DNA of 25,886 bases, taken from NCBI GenBank assembly GCA_036741355.1, contig DAINSK010000047.1, positions 1 to 25,886 on the forward strand. The letters run 5' to 3'. Origin of the DNA: JBBRGK01 sp036741355. Its GTDB lineage: Bacteria; Chloroflexota; Dehalococcoidia; CAUJGQ01. The position numbers were made by a program, and so were the translations under genes. The notes beneath the pieces were generated by a model. That model did not search any database. It was not told the origin of the DNA and worked only from the letters and a program-made list of their open reading frames with translations. Positions 1 through 7,345 of this stretch are shown here, piece after piece; within the stretch, counting starts at the first letter, position 1; every line of letters begins with the position of its first letter.

Positions 1-2
1 AA

Positions 3-65
3 CAGCTCAAGCGCCAGCTCGGCGACAACCCGCCCGACGCCGAAGGGCCGTTTTCGAAGAATTAA
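3..65 (+). CDS. 3' end of an unidentified gene (partial)
   Basis: The third frame reads in from the left edge and ends in TAA at 63-65; the visible tail is QLKRQLGDNPPDAEGPFSKN. It is hydrophilic and looks like an ordinary C-terminal tail, but twenty residues are too few to name a family. This frame was preferred because the other two run into the palindromic repeat that starts about 5 nt after the stop, which is where these repeats usually sit. Confidence 0.45.
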   Translation, partial: QLKRQLGDNPPDAEGPFSKN

Positions 66-69
66 TGCG

Positions 70-115
70 GGTTTACCTCTCTCCCGGCCCCTCTCCGATA
101 CGGAGAGGGGAGCTT
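70..115 (+). repeat. Intergenic palindromic repeat, copy A
   Basis: Arms CCCCTCTCCG (88-97) and CGGAGAGGGG (101-110) pair perfectly around a 3-nt loop, flanked by TTTACCTCTC on the left and AGCTTG on the right. It is nearly identical to the copy at 25445-25491 and begins 5 nt after a stop codon. Confidence 0.7.
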
Positions 116-156
116 GTGCGTTGTTTTTGCGAATCAGAGCGCACGCGCCCAACGTG

Positions 157-279
157 ATGAGGCTCTACCAGGAGGTCGACGGCGAGATCGCAGATCCGCT
201 CGACCTACAACAGACGTTCGGCAGCATGGCGAGGCTGGCAGAAGACATCGTCGGCCTTACGTTGGGCCGGTCTCAATAG
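157..279 (+). other. Possible gene fragment in the 66-416 gap
   Basis: A 40-codon frame from ATG 157 to TAG 277-279 begins MRLYQEVDGEIADPLDLQQT and continues with a well-balanced amphipathic sequence ending LTLGRSQ. The composition looks protein-like, and CCAGGAGG-type purines are not upstream but inside it, so a proper translation start is doubtful. I do not recognise a family; it may be the 3' remnant of a lost gene. Apart from this and repeat copy A, the 66-416 gap holds only the ribosome-binding site of the next gene. Confidence 0.2.
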
Positions 280-416
280 CGAGCCACACGGCCGGCTCGA
301 TCCAGCGGCTCGGACGGTACTTGTCATGCCAGAGCGCCGGTGCGAAGCTTTTCATAGAACCTGAGCCCCGGCGAGCGGCCTGATCGTACGAGTCTGAAGG
401 GTTAGGGAGTCTGGTA

Positions 417-752
417 GTGGAGCGAGCAACCCGCGTTGAACCCGATCCAGCCGTGATCGACGACCTGGTGCGGCAGATCGTCGAGGCGGTTCATCCGCTG
501 CGTATCATCCTGTTCGGCTCTGCCGCCCGCGGCGAGATGGGTCCGGACAGCGACGTCGACATCCTCGTGGTTATGCCCGAAGGTACCCACCGACGCTTCA
601 CCGCTCAGCGGCTCTACGGAGAGATCCGTCGTCTCGGGATACCATTCGACGTACTGGTCGCCACACCTGGCGATCTCGAAAAGCACCGTAACAATATCGG
701 TCTCATTTATCGCACGATTCTCCAGGAAGGCAGGGAGATATATGCCGCCTGA
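417..752 (+). CDS. MNT-type nucleotidyltransferase (minimal, antitoxin-like)
   Basis: A 111-residue minimal nucleotidyltransferase of the pol-beta superfamily. The motif FGSAARG (residues 33-39) is followed by DSDVD (44-48), giving the two metal-binding aspartates D46 and D48; the third carboxylate is probably D78 in IPFDVLV. Length and motifs match MNT partners of HEPN proteins; in characterised pairs (MntA/HepT) the MNT protein adenylylates and neutralises the HEPN RNase. The start is GTG at 417 with AGGGAG at 404-409, 7 nt upstream. Its 3' end overlaps the HEPN gene by 11 nt, so the two are translationally coupled. Function as an antitoxin is inferred from family and context. Confidence 0.88.
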   Translation: MERATRVEPDPAVIDDLVRQIVEAVHPLRIILFGSAARGEMGPDSDVDILVVMPEGTHRRFTAQRLYGEIRRLGIPFDVLVATPGDLEKHRNNIGLIYRTILQEGREIYAA

Positions 753-1146
753 GGATTCCGAAGCAGGAGGCCCTGCCGACTGGCTCCGATATGCGCGGAG
801 CGATCTAGCCTATGCCAAAGTCCCGCGTCCTCCAGGTGTTTTGTGGGAATCGCTCTGCTTTCACGCGCAACAGGCAGCCGAGAAGGCGATCAAGGCGGTA
901 CTCGTTGCCTCCTCCATCGCGTTTCCAAGAACTCATAATCTGGAGACACTCGTTGAGTTGCTCCCCCACGAACTGCCAACACCGATAGAACCACTCAAGG
1001 CCGTTGGACTGAGTCACTATGCTGCCGTTACACGCTATCCCGGAGAGTTCGAGTCGGTCGGCGAAGCCGAGTACATCGAGGCGATCACCCTTGCCAGTGC
1101 TGTGGTTGCCTGGGCCGAAGCCGCTATCGCTGGCGCTTCACATTGA
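742..1146 (+). CDS. HEPN domain protein, partner of the nucleotidyltransferase
   Basis: A 134-residue all-helical HEPN protein of the PF05168 type. The helix HAQQAAEKAIKA (41-52), the segment RTHNLETL (63-70) and TRYPGE (97-102) are hallmarks of this family. ATG 742 lies inside the end of the upstream nucleotidyltransferase gene. HEPN/MNT pairs are known as toxin-antitoxin or nucleotide-modifying modules; here the canonical RNase motif R-x4-6-H is not visible, nor the Rx4HxY motif of HepT, so RNase activity is doubtful. Other possibilities are a substrate-binding subunit for the nucleotidyltransferase or a non-RNase member of the family. Confidence 0.85.
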   Translation: MPPEDSEAGGPADWLRYARSDLAYAKVPRPPGVLWESLCFHAQQAAEKAIKAVLVASSIAFPRTHNLETLVELLPHELPTPIEPLKAVGLSHYAAVTRYPGEFESVGEAEYIEAITLASAVVAWAEAAIAGASH

Positions 1147-1160
1147 TAAGCAGGTAGTCA

Positions 1161-1290
1161 TGGTTGGAGGACGGTTTCCGGGACGCAATCCTGGACCGTG
1201 CGAGAACAGCTTGCGCGGAGCCGCTATGGCGAGGGCAAAGAGGACGTTCGCCACTTCGGCTCAATGATCAACGCGGCTGACGCTCCGATC
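1161..1290 (+). pseudogene. Remnant of a second MNT nucleotidyltransferase
   Basis: Reading across two frames gives FRDAILDR (about 1176-1199) followed by VREQLARSRYGEGKEDVRHF and GSM (from 1198). This resembles the N-terminal helix and the start of the GS-x-AxG motif of minimal nucleotidyltransferases, with a frame break near 1197 and loss of the catalytic aspartates after 1270. It lies directly downstream of an intact MNT/HEPN pair, suggesting a decayed duplicate or an earlier module. The similarity is read by eye and is tentative. Confidence 0.35.
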
Positions 1291-1323
1291 CTCGCGGCAG
1301 CAGTACGCAGCAGTGCCGGGCGT

Positions 1324-1536
1324 GGGCTACCGACCGGTGGCGGCCGGATTCGTCGCATGAACCCGCGGTTCAAACCGCCGGGCGATCCCGGCGCGGCAAT
1401 CATCGACGTGCTACCGTCGCCCAGCGACCGAGGTCGCGGGCTCATGCAGCAAAGCCCGCCTGCGCGGGCTACCAACCGGTGGCGGCCGGTTTCGTCGCAT
1501 GAGTCCGCGGTTTAAACCGCCGGGCGATCCGGGCGG
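1324..1536 (+). repeat. Two 71-bp direct repeats
   Basis: 1324-1394 and 1466-1536 match at about 65 of 71 positions and are offset by 142 nt. Each contains an inverted core; in the second copy GCGGTTTAAACCGC (1507-1520) is a perfect 14-bp palindrome. No reading frame with a ribosome-binding site spans them. They account for most of the non-coding 1147-1775 gap. Confidence 0.75.
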
Positions 1537-1668
1537 GCGTTCATGCCGATCAGATATGTAATGCGGCGATATAGGCGGCCGGCGTGAGAATCTCGATGCC
1601 GCCCTCCGGCCGACTTCGGCGGTGAAGGCGGGCTTTGTTTTGTGAGCCCGCGACCTCGGTCGCCGGGC
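1419..1668. repeat. 43-bp inverted repeat pair flanking the second direct repeat
   Basis: 1419-1461 and 1626-1668 are inverted copies of each other apart from a few central bases; both carry the block AGCCCGCGACCTCGGTCGC in opposite orientations. The internal unit is itself self-complementary. Such modules recur in high-GC genomes as intergenic repeats; no transposase is associated. Confidence 0.6.
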
Positions 1669-1738
1669 GGCGCTCCTACCTGCGATGCGGCCTCCCCGCC
1701 GAACGGCGCCGTCGATCGGCCCATGACACCCGACCGCC

Positions 1739-1775
1739 GACTGCCTACTGCCGACTGCCCGGCGGCGAAGCCGCC
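1739..1775. repeat. Three 7-bp tandem units and a GC hairpin after the fused permease gene
   Basis: GACTGCC, TACTGCC and GACTGCC follow one another at 1739-1759, then GGCGGC-GAA-GCCGCC (1761-1775) forms a perfect 6-bp stem immediately 3' of the permease stop codon on the minus strand. There is no T-run, so it is not a canonical intrinsic terminator, but it may protect the 3' end of the sugar-transport mRNA. Confidence 0.45.
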
Positions 1776-3647
1776 CTACGCCCCCTCGTCCATCGCCATC
1801 GTCAGGCCGCGCACGTAGCTCGGCGCGAAGAGCAGGCAGATCAGCACCAGCGGCAACGCTGCCACGCCGATGCCGCCGGTCACCTGGCTGAACTCTCCCA
1901 GGTCCAGCGAGACAATCGCGAGGCCGACGGTGACCGTCTGCTGGTTGTGGTGGATGAGGAACGTCCCTGCGTAGAGCAGATCCGACGCCATCATGCCTAT
2001 GCAGAAGACGCCCGCGGCGACGATCACCGGCCAGCTCATGCGCGCCGTCATGCGGATGAACGCCTGCACACGGCTACCATCGAGTAACGCGGCCTCCTCG
2101 GTATCGGAGGGCAGCGTCTCGAACTGGCTGTAGAACAGCCACGTGCAGAAGGGGATCGTCAGTGTCTGGTACAGCAGGATCACGGCCAGGAATGAATCGT
2201 CGATCCGGAGCCAAATGAAGAACTGGTAGACGGGCACCAGAATCGCCGTCTGCGGCACGAAGTAACTGGCGAGCAGCAGGCGGGCGATCCATCGGCGACC
2301 AGGAACCCGCAGCCTCGCCAGCGAATAGCCGGCGAGCAGGCTCGCCGCGAGCGCCAATATCAGCGCCGCCCCGAAAACGATCGCCGTATTGCCCATCCAT
2401 GTCCAAAAGGCGTGGTCGGCGAGCGGCTCGGTGAAGCCCTGCAGGCTCGGATGGCGAGCCCAGAACGGGTTGCCGTCCACATTTTCGGCGATTGGCCGGA
2501 TCGCCTGAATCACTGTCCAATAGATGGGCAGTATGTGGAACGTGGCGACGAGAAGGGCAACAACGCCGCCTGCAATAGCGAGGGATCGCCTGTTCACGCG
2601 AAATCGGGCCGGACGTCGTCGCGCTTCATGCCCCGCACCGGCGGCTGGTAACGGCGTCGCGGGATCGACGCGTAACGGCTGTACTCCCCGTTCGGACACA
2701 TGGGCGGATGGCTCGCGTTCGAAGATGCGGAACGCCCAGAACAGCAGCAGCGCGATGAACGGCAGTTGGATGACGCTGATCGCGGCGCCGAGGCCGGTGC
2801 GGCCATCGATGATGCTGGTCGTATAGGCCTCGGTGCCGAGCAGCGGTTGGAAGATCAGCCCTCCCGTCTCTATGTAGACGATCGTGTAGTCCATGAATGT
2901 GATTACGAGTGCGGTTAGCGCGGCAAGCACGAGGAAGCGACGCAAATATGGGACGATCACGTAGCGGAACTGCTGCCAGGGCGAGCCGGCCTCGAGACGA
3001 GCAAACTCCAGCAATCCACGCGGGATTCCGTTGAGCCCGGCCAGCACAAAGACAGCGATGAACGACGAACAACGCCAGACGTTGAACGTCAGAATGGTCG
3101 CAAAGTACCAGGCGCTTGGGCCGAGCCAGCCTTCGAACGCCTCTTTGAGCTGCACTGCCTCGTGAGTGTAGAAGGTGTGGAACGGCGGCTTGAACAGGAT
3201 GTACCAGGCGAACGATGAAAACGCCGCCGGGAAGACCCAGGGGACGAACACGACGAGGAAGACGAGCGACCGTCCCCAGAATTTCCACCAGAGCAAGAGC
3301 GCGGTAAGCACGCCAAGCAGAAGCTCGAGCGCGATCGTGATGCCGCTGAGCACGACGGTATTGCGGACTGCCTGCCAGAATGACGGATCGGTGAGCAGGG
3401 CCCGATAGTTGGCCAGGCCCGCGAAGGCCCCGGGGCCGTCGAAGTCCTGGGCGTTGGTAAAGCTGAGCCAGATTGTGTAGCCGAGCGGGTAGGCGACTAC
3501 CCCGAGCACCAGCAGGCAGGCGGGCAGCAGCAGGGCATATCCTGCCAGGTGTTTTCGCAGCCAACCTGGCAGGATATGCCGCTCCGGATACCATTTGAGG
3601 AGGCGCGCCTGCAGCGTAGTGCCGTGCCCCCCTCCGCCTGCGGTCAT
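1776..3647 (-). CDS. Fused MalF-MalG type sugar ABC transporter permease
   Basis: A 623-residue membrane protein made of two complete CUT1-family permease domains. Residues about 30-310 are MalF-like, with a degenerate EAA loop at about 214-235 (EFARLEAG...IVPYL). After a charged, proline- and arginine-rich linker (about 311-353), residues 354-623 are MalG-like, with the clearer EAA loop at 517-540 (EEAALLDG...SWP). The EAA loops dock on the ATPase dimer. Normally these are two genes of about 290 residues each; here one frame spans both with no stop. The gene follows the solute-binding protein after 37 nt and is the last of the operon. It should form a whole translocation pore by itself. No strong ribosome-binding site is visible before ATG 3647. 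The substrate is probably a sugar or sugar derivative. Confidence 0.9.
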   Translation of the reverse strand: MTAGGGGHGTTLQARLLKWYPERHILPGWLRKHLAGYALLLPACLLVLGVVAYPLGYTIWLSFTNAQDFDGPGAFAGLANYRALLTDPSFWQAVRNTVVLSGITIALELLLGVLTALLLWWKFWGRSLVFLVVFVPWVFPAAFSSFAWYILFKPPFHTFYTHEAVQLKEAFEGWLGPSAWYFATILTFNVWRCSSFIAVFVLAGLNGIPRGLLEFARLEAGSPWQQFRYVIVPYLRRFLVLAALTALVITFMDYTIVYIETGGLIFQPLLGTEAYTTSIIDGRTGLGAAISVIQLPFIALLLFWAFRIFEREPSAHVSERGVQPLRVDPATPLPAAGAGHEARRRPARFRVNRRSLAIAGGVVALLVATFHILPIYWTVIQAIRPIAENVDGNPFWARHPSLQGFTEPLADHAFWTWMGNTAIVFGAALILALAASLLAGYSLARLRVPGRRWIARLLLASYFVPQTAILVPVYQFFIWLRIDDSFLAVILLYQTLTIPFCTWLFYSQFETLPSDTEEAALLDGSRVQAFIRMTARMSWPVIVAAGVFCIGMMASDLLYAGTFLIHHNQQTVTVGLAIVSLDLGEFSQVTGGIGVAALPLVLICLLFAPSYVRGLTMAMDEGA

Positions 3648-3684
3648 CGAATCAAACCCGCTGCCGGACCGGACGCCAGTCCGA

Positions 3685-5187
3685 TCAAGGCGACGGCGTA
3701 CCAGCGACCGGCGTTAGCGAGGTGGTGTGCTTTTGGTAGATCGGTTTTATCTGATCCGTCGCCCATTTGATCGCATCAGCCACGCTGCCGTTGCGCACCT
3801 TGGCGACCATGTCCGGCACAATATACTGCGCCAGCACCTCCTCCGCCGCCGGCGTGGGCGGACCGGGGAAGCCGAAGGTCTGCAGGATATCGCCCTGATA
3901 GTCCTGCAACACGTTGTACTTCGGGTCTTCGCCCAAGACCGGCAACGGCTTTTGCAGCAGCTTCGAGAACATGGGCATGTTGTAGCCCCCCGAGGCCTTG
4001 AACGTCTGCTGGAAGCTGTTCATGTAGTACCAGAGGAAGGCGGTCGCGGCCTCGAGGTTCCCCTTCGGCGTAAAGTCCCACATCGACCAGACCTGCGGGT
4101 CCGGCATCGACACCTGGCGCTTCGGGCCTTTGAGGATGGGCAGGATGTCGATGTTGCCGTACAACTCGTCATTCTTGCCCTGCAAGCTCCGCAACGAGCT
4201 GATCGCGTCATGGATGAAGAAGCCGGTGCCTGAGCCCAGGTACTGGTTGTCGGAAACGTCCCCCCAGGCGTAGACCTCATCCGAGTTTGCCTCGGCCTGG
4301 AACTGCTTCGCCCAGCCCAGAAAGTCCTTCATCTCCTGCGTATCGAGTGCCAGCGTCTTGCCGTCCGCCTGAACGATGCTGGCGCCGAAGGACCACATTA
4401 TGGCGCGCCAGTTATGATTGGAGTCGTTGCAGTGCGAGATCGCGATGCCCGCCGGATGGCCCGCCGCCCGCATCTGCTTGCCGATCGTCAGCACGTCGAT
4501 CCAAGACTCCGGCGCCTTGAGGTTCAGCTGCTTCAACAGGTCGCGGCGCACCAACGGCGCGATCAGCACGTTAAAGCTGGGCACACCCAGCCACTTGCCA
4601 TTCACAAGCGCCACGGCCTTGGCCATCGCGCTCGGATCACCGAGCTGCTTGATCAGGCCGTTCATGAGGTCGGTGAGGTCGACCAGTCGCTTTTCATAGC
4701 GGCGGGTCTGGATCTGCGCCTCAAATGCGAACAGATCGTGACCTTTGCGCGCCGCCGCCTCCGCCGCCAGGCGGCCGGGCAACTGCGCGATATCGACGTG
4801 GTCCACTGTGACGCTGACACCGTTGGCTTTTCCCCAGTCCGCTGCAAACTGGTCAAAGAAGGTGTCGAAGGCGGGCACGAAGTGGTTCCACATCAGGATC
4901 TTGAGCGACGCGCCCTTTGAGACATTGATCACCGGCGTGCCGCCTGCAGGCGCCGCGCCCACCGGGGCCTTCACGCTGGCACCGCCGTTGTTACTGCTGC
5001 TACACGCGGCCAGCAGCGGCGCCAGCGAGATCCCGGCGAGACCCGCGCCCAGCCCCTTGATCAGTAATCGCCGATCGAGGCGGTTGGGCAGAACCAACTG
5101 CGCTTCTTTGGGGGGCGCTTCTTCCTGGGCTTCTACCTCCACGATGGGAGCCGCCTCCTCCAGATCTGATGCCGGGGGTTCGCTCAT
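3685..5187 (-). CDS. Sugar ABC transporter solute-binding lipoprotein
   Basis: A 500-residue family 1 extracellular solute-binding protein. The N-terminus is unusual: about 38 acidic residues precede a twin-arginine signal (RRLLIKG, R39-R40), a hydrophobic stretch and the lipobox LLAAC with the lipidated cysteine at 62. That predicts export by the Tat route and membrane anchoring on the outer face. The mature part has the usual two-lobed binding-protein pattern. ATG 5187 is set by GGAGGCAGAGT just upstream. It sits between the MalF/MalG gene pair and the fused permease and probably feeds substrate to one or both pores. A 10-bp hairpin lies between it and the upstream permease gene. Confidence 0.93.
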   Translation of the reverse strand: MSEPPASDLEEAAPIVEVEAQEEAPPKEAQLVLPNRLDRRLLIKGLGAGLAGISLAPLLAACSSSNNGGASVKAPVGAAPAGGTPVINVSKGASLKILMWNHFVPAFDTFFDQFAADWGKANGVSVTVDHVDIAQLPGRLAAEAAARKGHDLFAFEAQIQTRRYEKRLVDLTDLMNGLIKQLGDPSAMAKAVALVNGKWLGVPSFNVLIAPLVRRDLLKQLNLKAPESWIDVLTIGKQMRAAGHPAGIAISHCNDSNHNWRAIMWSFGASIVQADGKTLALDTQEMKDFLGWAKQFQAEANSDEVYAWGDVSDNQYLGSGTGFFIHDAISSLRSLQGKNDELYGNIDILPILKGPKRQVSMPDPQVWSMWDFTPKGNLEAATAFLWYYMNSFQQTFKASGGYNMPMFSKLLQKPLPVLGEDPKYNVLQDYQGDILQTFGFPGPPTPAAEEVLAQYIVPDMVAKVRNGSVADAIKWATDQIKPIYQKHTTSLTPVAGTPSP

Positions 5188-5209
5188 ACTCTGCCTCCTT
5201 GCGATTCAG

Positions 5210-5232
5210 CCGTGCCACCAAGGGTGACACGG
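5210..5232 (-). promoter_or_regulatory. Intercistronic hairpin before the binding-protein gene
   Basis: On the minus strand CCGTGTCACC-CTT-GGTGGCACGG forms a 10-bp stem (one U-G pair) with a 3-nt loop in the 93-nt gap between the MalG-like gene and the binding-protein gene. It has no T-run. Hairpins at this place often stabilise the downstream binding-protein mRNA so that it is made in excess of the permeases. Confidence 0.5.
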
Positions 5233-5280
5233 ACAGGGACCACGAAACAACGGCGAGACCGAACGCGGGGTAACGGGCGC

Positions 5281-6141
5281 CTACTTGATGGCCCCCTGGC
5301 TAATTCCTTGCACGAAGTGATCCAGGAAGAAGTTGTACAGAATCGCGACGGGAAGACCGGCGAGCAGCGCACCTGCCATCAACTCGCCCCAAAAGTATTC
5401 GTCACCGCGGATAAGCTCGGTCGTGATGCCGATCGTCACTGGCTTTTCGACTGAGGCCGAGACGAAGGTGAGCGCATAGATGAAGTCCTGCATGCCGAGC
5501 GTGAAGGCAAAGATCGAGACGGTGAGGAGTCCGGGCACGCTCAGCGGCAGCACGATGCGGAAGATGGCCTGCAGCCGGTTGCAGCCGTCGACCCGAGCGG
5601 CCTCTTCAACCTCGACGGGGATCGTCTTGAAAAAGCCCATCAGCAGCCAAACGCAGAACGGCGTGGTGAAAGTGGGATAGACCAGGACGAGCGCCCATTT
5701 GGTGTCGATGACGTCGATGTAGCGAGACAAGATGATCGTCAGCGGCAGGAAGAGTAGCGCCGGCGGCACCAGATAGGTCAAGAATATGCCGATACCGAAG
5801 GTTTCAGCGTGGCGGAAGCGCAGTCGCGCCAGGGCGTACGCGGCGGGGACAGCTAGCGCGAGCGTAATCGCGACCGTGCAGACTGAGATGATGATGGAGT
5901 TGATGCACCATCTCACGAAGCTGGTGTGCTGAAATAAGTACTGAAAGTGCTGCAGTGTCGGTTTGCGGCCGAACCAGAAGGGAACGGTGCCGAGGTTGAT
6001 CAGGTCGCTGTCCTGCTTGAAAGCGGTGATCAACATCCAGTAGATCGGGAACAGCGCGATCAGCAGGAAAATCGCGAGACCCGCGTACGTCAGGATCGAC
6101 TCGCGCGTTTTGCGGTGCTGCAGTCGCGCCCTTAGAGCCAT
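5281..6141 (-). CDS. MalG-like sugar ABC transporter permease
   Basis: A 286-residue CUT1 permease with six predicted membrane segments, the first at about 18-40. The cytoplasmic EAA loop at about 179-204 (EEAARVDG...PLSVPG) is well conserved. It starts 3 nt after the stop of the MalF-like gene, so the two are translationally coupled and should form a heterodimeric pore. Length is normal for the family. No MalK/MsmK-type ATPase is encoded in the operon, so the pair must borrow one from elsewhere in the genome. Confidence 0.93.
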   Translation of the reverse strand: MALRARLQHRKTRESILTYAGLAIFLLIALFPIYWMLITAFKQDSDLINLGTVPFWFGRKPTLQHFQYLFQHTSFVRWCINSIIISVCTVAITLALAVPAAYALARLRFRHAETFGIGIFLTYLVPPALLFLPLTIILSRYIDVIDTKWALVLVYPTFTTPFCVWLLMGFFKTIPVEVEEAARVDGCNRLQAIFRIVLPLSVPGLLTVSIFAFTLGMQDFIYALTFVSASVEKPVTIGITTELIRGDEYFWGELMAGALLAGLPVAILYNFFLDHFVQGISQGAIK

Positions 6142-6144
6142 CGC

Positions 6145-7107
6145 TTAGATCTCCCGGCGCCGCAGGACGCGCAGCATGAACACCACGGCTACGACAAGGA
6201 CGGGCAGCATGAACAACGAGATCGCCGCGCCCTGGGCGAGGTTGCCGCCGTTGATTCCGTTCTGGAAAGCAAGGGTGGGCAAGATATGGGTCGTGTTCTC
6301 CGGACCGCCGTGGGTAAGCAGATACACCACGCTCAGGTCGGTAAAGGTGAAGACAAGGTCGAACAACAGGCCGATGAATAGGATCGGCGCGATCATCGGC
6401 ACGATGATGTAGTGGAAGCGGCGAAGGAATCCGGCGCCGTCGACCATTGCTGAGTCGATAATGTCTTGGGGTATGGAGGTCATTCCGGCCAGCAGGATGA
6501 TCGCCGCGAAGGGAAACCCGCGCCAAATATTCGCCGTCATGACGGCGATCATCGCGGGAACGGGCTCGCCCAGCCAGTTGGGGTGGTAGCCCAGCCCAAT
6601 CGTGCGGAACATCCAATTGACGACACTGAAGTGCGGATCGTACATCCACAGCCAGCCGAGCGTGGTCAGTGCGACTGGCAACGTCCAGGGCAGCACGAGT
6701 AGAGCGCGGATGACTTTCTTCCCGCGAAACGCGCGCAGCAACAGAAACGCAAGCGTATTCCCGAGCAGAATCTTCCCGACTTCGGAACCGAACGTGAAGA
6801 TAAAGGAGTTGCGGAGCGCGAGCCGGAACGAGTCGTTGTTCCAAAGGTCGGTGAAGTTCGTCAACCCTGCCCAGGAACTGAACGGGTCCTCCACTGAGGC
6901 GTTGCTGAGGCTGAACCAGACAGACAGGATCAGCGGATACAGCAGAAACAGCATGAGGTACACAAGCACCGGCGCCATGAGCACGTAGCCGAAGGTTTTT
7001 TCCCCGCGCAGCGTGCTGCGGAGGCGGCTGCTTGAAAAGGTCCGGGGCATGGCGAGTTGGTCTGGAGTAGCCACTGCTGCGGTCGCGGGTGATCGCCCCA
7101 GCCTCAC
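6145..7107 (-). CDS. MalF-like sugar ABC transporter permease
   Basis: A 320-residue CUT1 permease, first gene of the minus-strand operon. About 38 mostly polar residues precede the first membrane segment (about 40-65). The EAA loop is at about 218-237 (DSAMVDGAG...IIVP). The start is GTG at 7107, supported by GGGAGGAAAGCGAA directly upstream; an internal ATG at residue 20 is less well placed. It pairs with the adjacent MalG-like permease to import a carbohydrate delivered by the binding protein downstream. Confidence 0.92.
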   Translation of the reverse strand: MRLGRSPATAAVATPDQLAMPRTFSSSRLRSTLRGEKTFGYVLMAPVLVYLMLFLLYPLILSVWFSLSNASVEDPFSSWAGLTNFTDLWNNDSFRLALRNSFIFTFGSEVGKILLGNTLAFLLLRAFRGKKVIRALLVLPWTLPVALTTLGWLWMYDPHFSVVNWMFRTIGLGYHPNWLGEPVPAMIAVMTANIWRGFPFAAIILLAGMTSIPQDIIDSAMVDGAGFLRRFHYIIVPMIAPILFIGLLFDLVFTFTDLSVVYLLTHGGPENTTHILPTLAFQNGINGGNLAQGAAISLFMLPVLVVAVVFMLRVLRRREI

Positions 7108-7225
7108 TTCGCTTTCCTCCCAGCGTGCTCGAAGTCACGACCGGCGGCAGATGGACAGCGGGGGTCATTCCCAGTTACGCCGGGCACGCCGCAGAATAGT
7201 CCAGCTTTCGCGTTCTCGCGCATCA

Positions 7226-7253
7226 TCCTTAAGCACTCTACACCTGCCGTCAA
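7226..7253 (-). promoter_or_regulatory. Candidate promoter of the sugar-transport operon
   Basis: On the minus strand TTGACG (7248-7253) matches five of six bases of a sigma-70 -35 box, followed after 16 nt by a weaker -10-like TAAGGA (7226-7231). It lies about 120 nt upstream of GTG 7107. The -10 box is poor, so this is tentative. Confidence 0.3.
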
Positions 7254-7273
7254 TACACCGTTTCCTCCCCAAT

Positions 7274-7289
7274 TGTTTCACGTGAAACT
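7274..7289. promoter_or_regulatory. parS-like centromere site (ParB binding)
   Basis: TGTTTCACGTGAAACT matches the bacterial parS consensus TGTTTCACGTGAAACA at 15 of 16 positions, and its inner 14 bases are a perfect palindrome. ParB spreads from such sites and loads SMC near the replication origin. It is in the gap between the sugar operon and the 7346-7726 gene. No parA, parB, gidA/B or dnaA gene is in view. Confidence 0.75.
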
Positions 7290-7345
7290 CGCGCTGAGGA
7301 AGCCATTGGATGCCTGGCCGGTCGGCGAATCAGCGATTAGTGATC

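Noticed and set aside
1324..1536. CRISPR-like array
   Set aside because: Only two long, diverged repeats, with no regular spacers and no cas genes.
2626..3594. Long open frame on the minus strand inside the fused permease gene
   Set aside because: It is a shifted frame of the permease gene, rich in Arg, Ala and Pro, with no ribosome-binding site; the permease frame has clear membrane segments and EAA loops.
5804..7168. 454-codon open frame over the MalF/MalG genes
   Set aside because: Arginine-rich shadow of two recognisable permeases; high GC content keeps alternative frames open.
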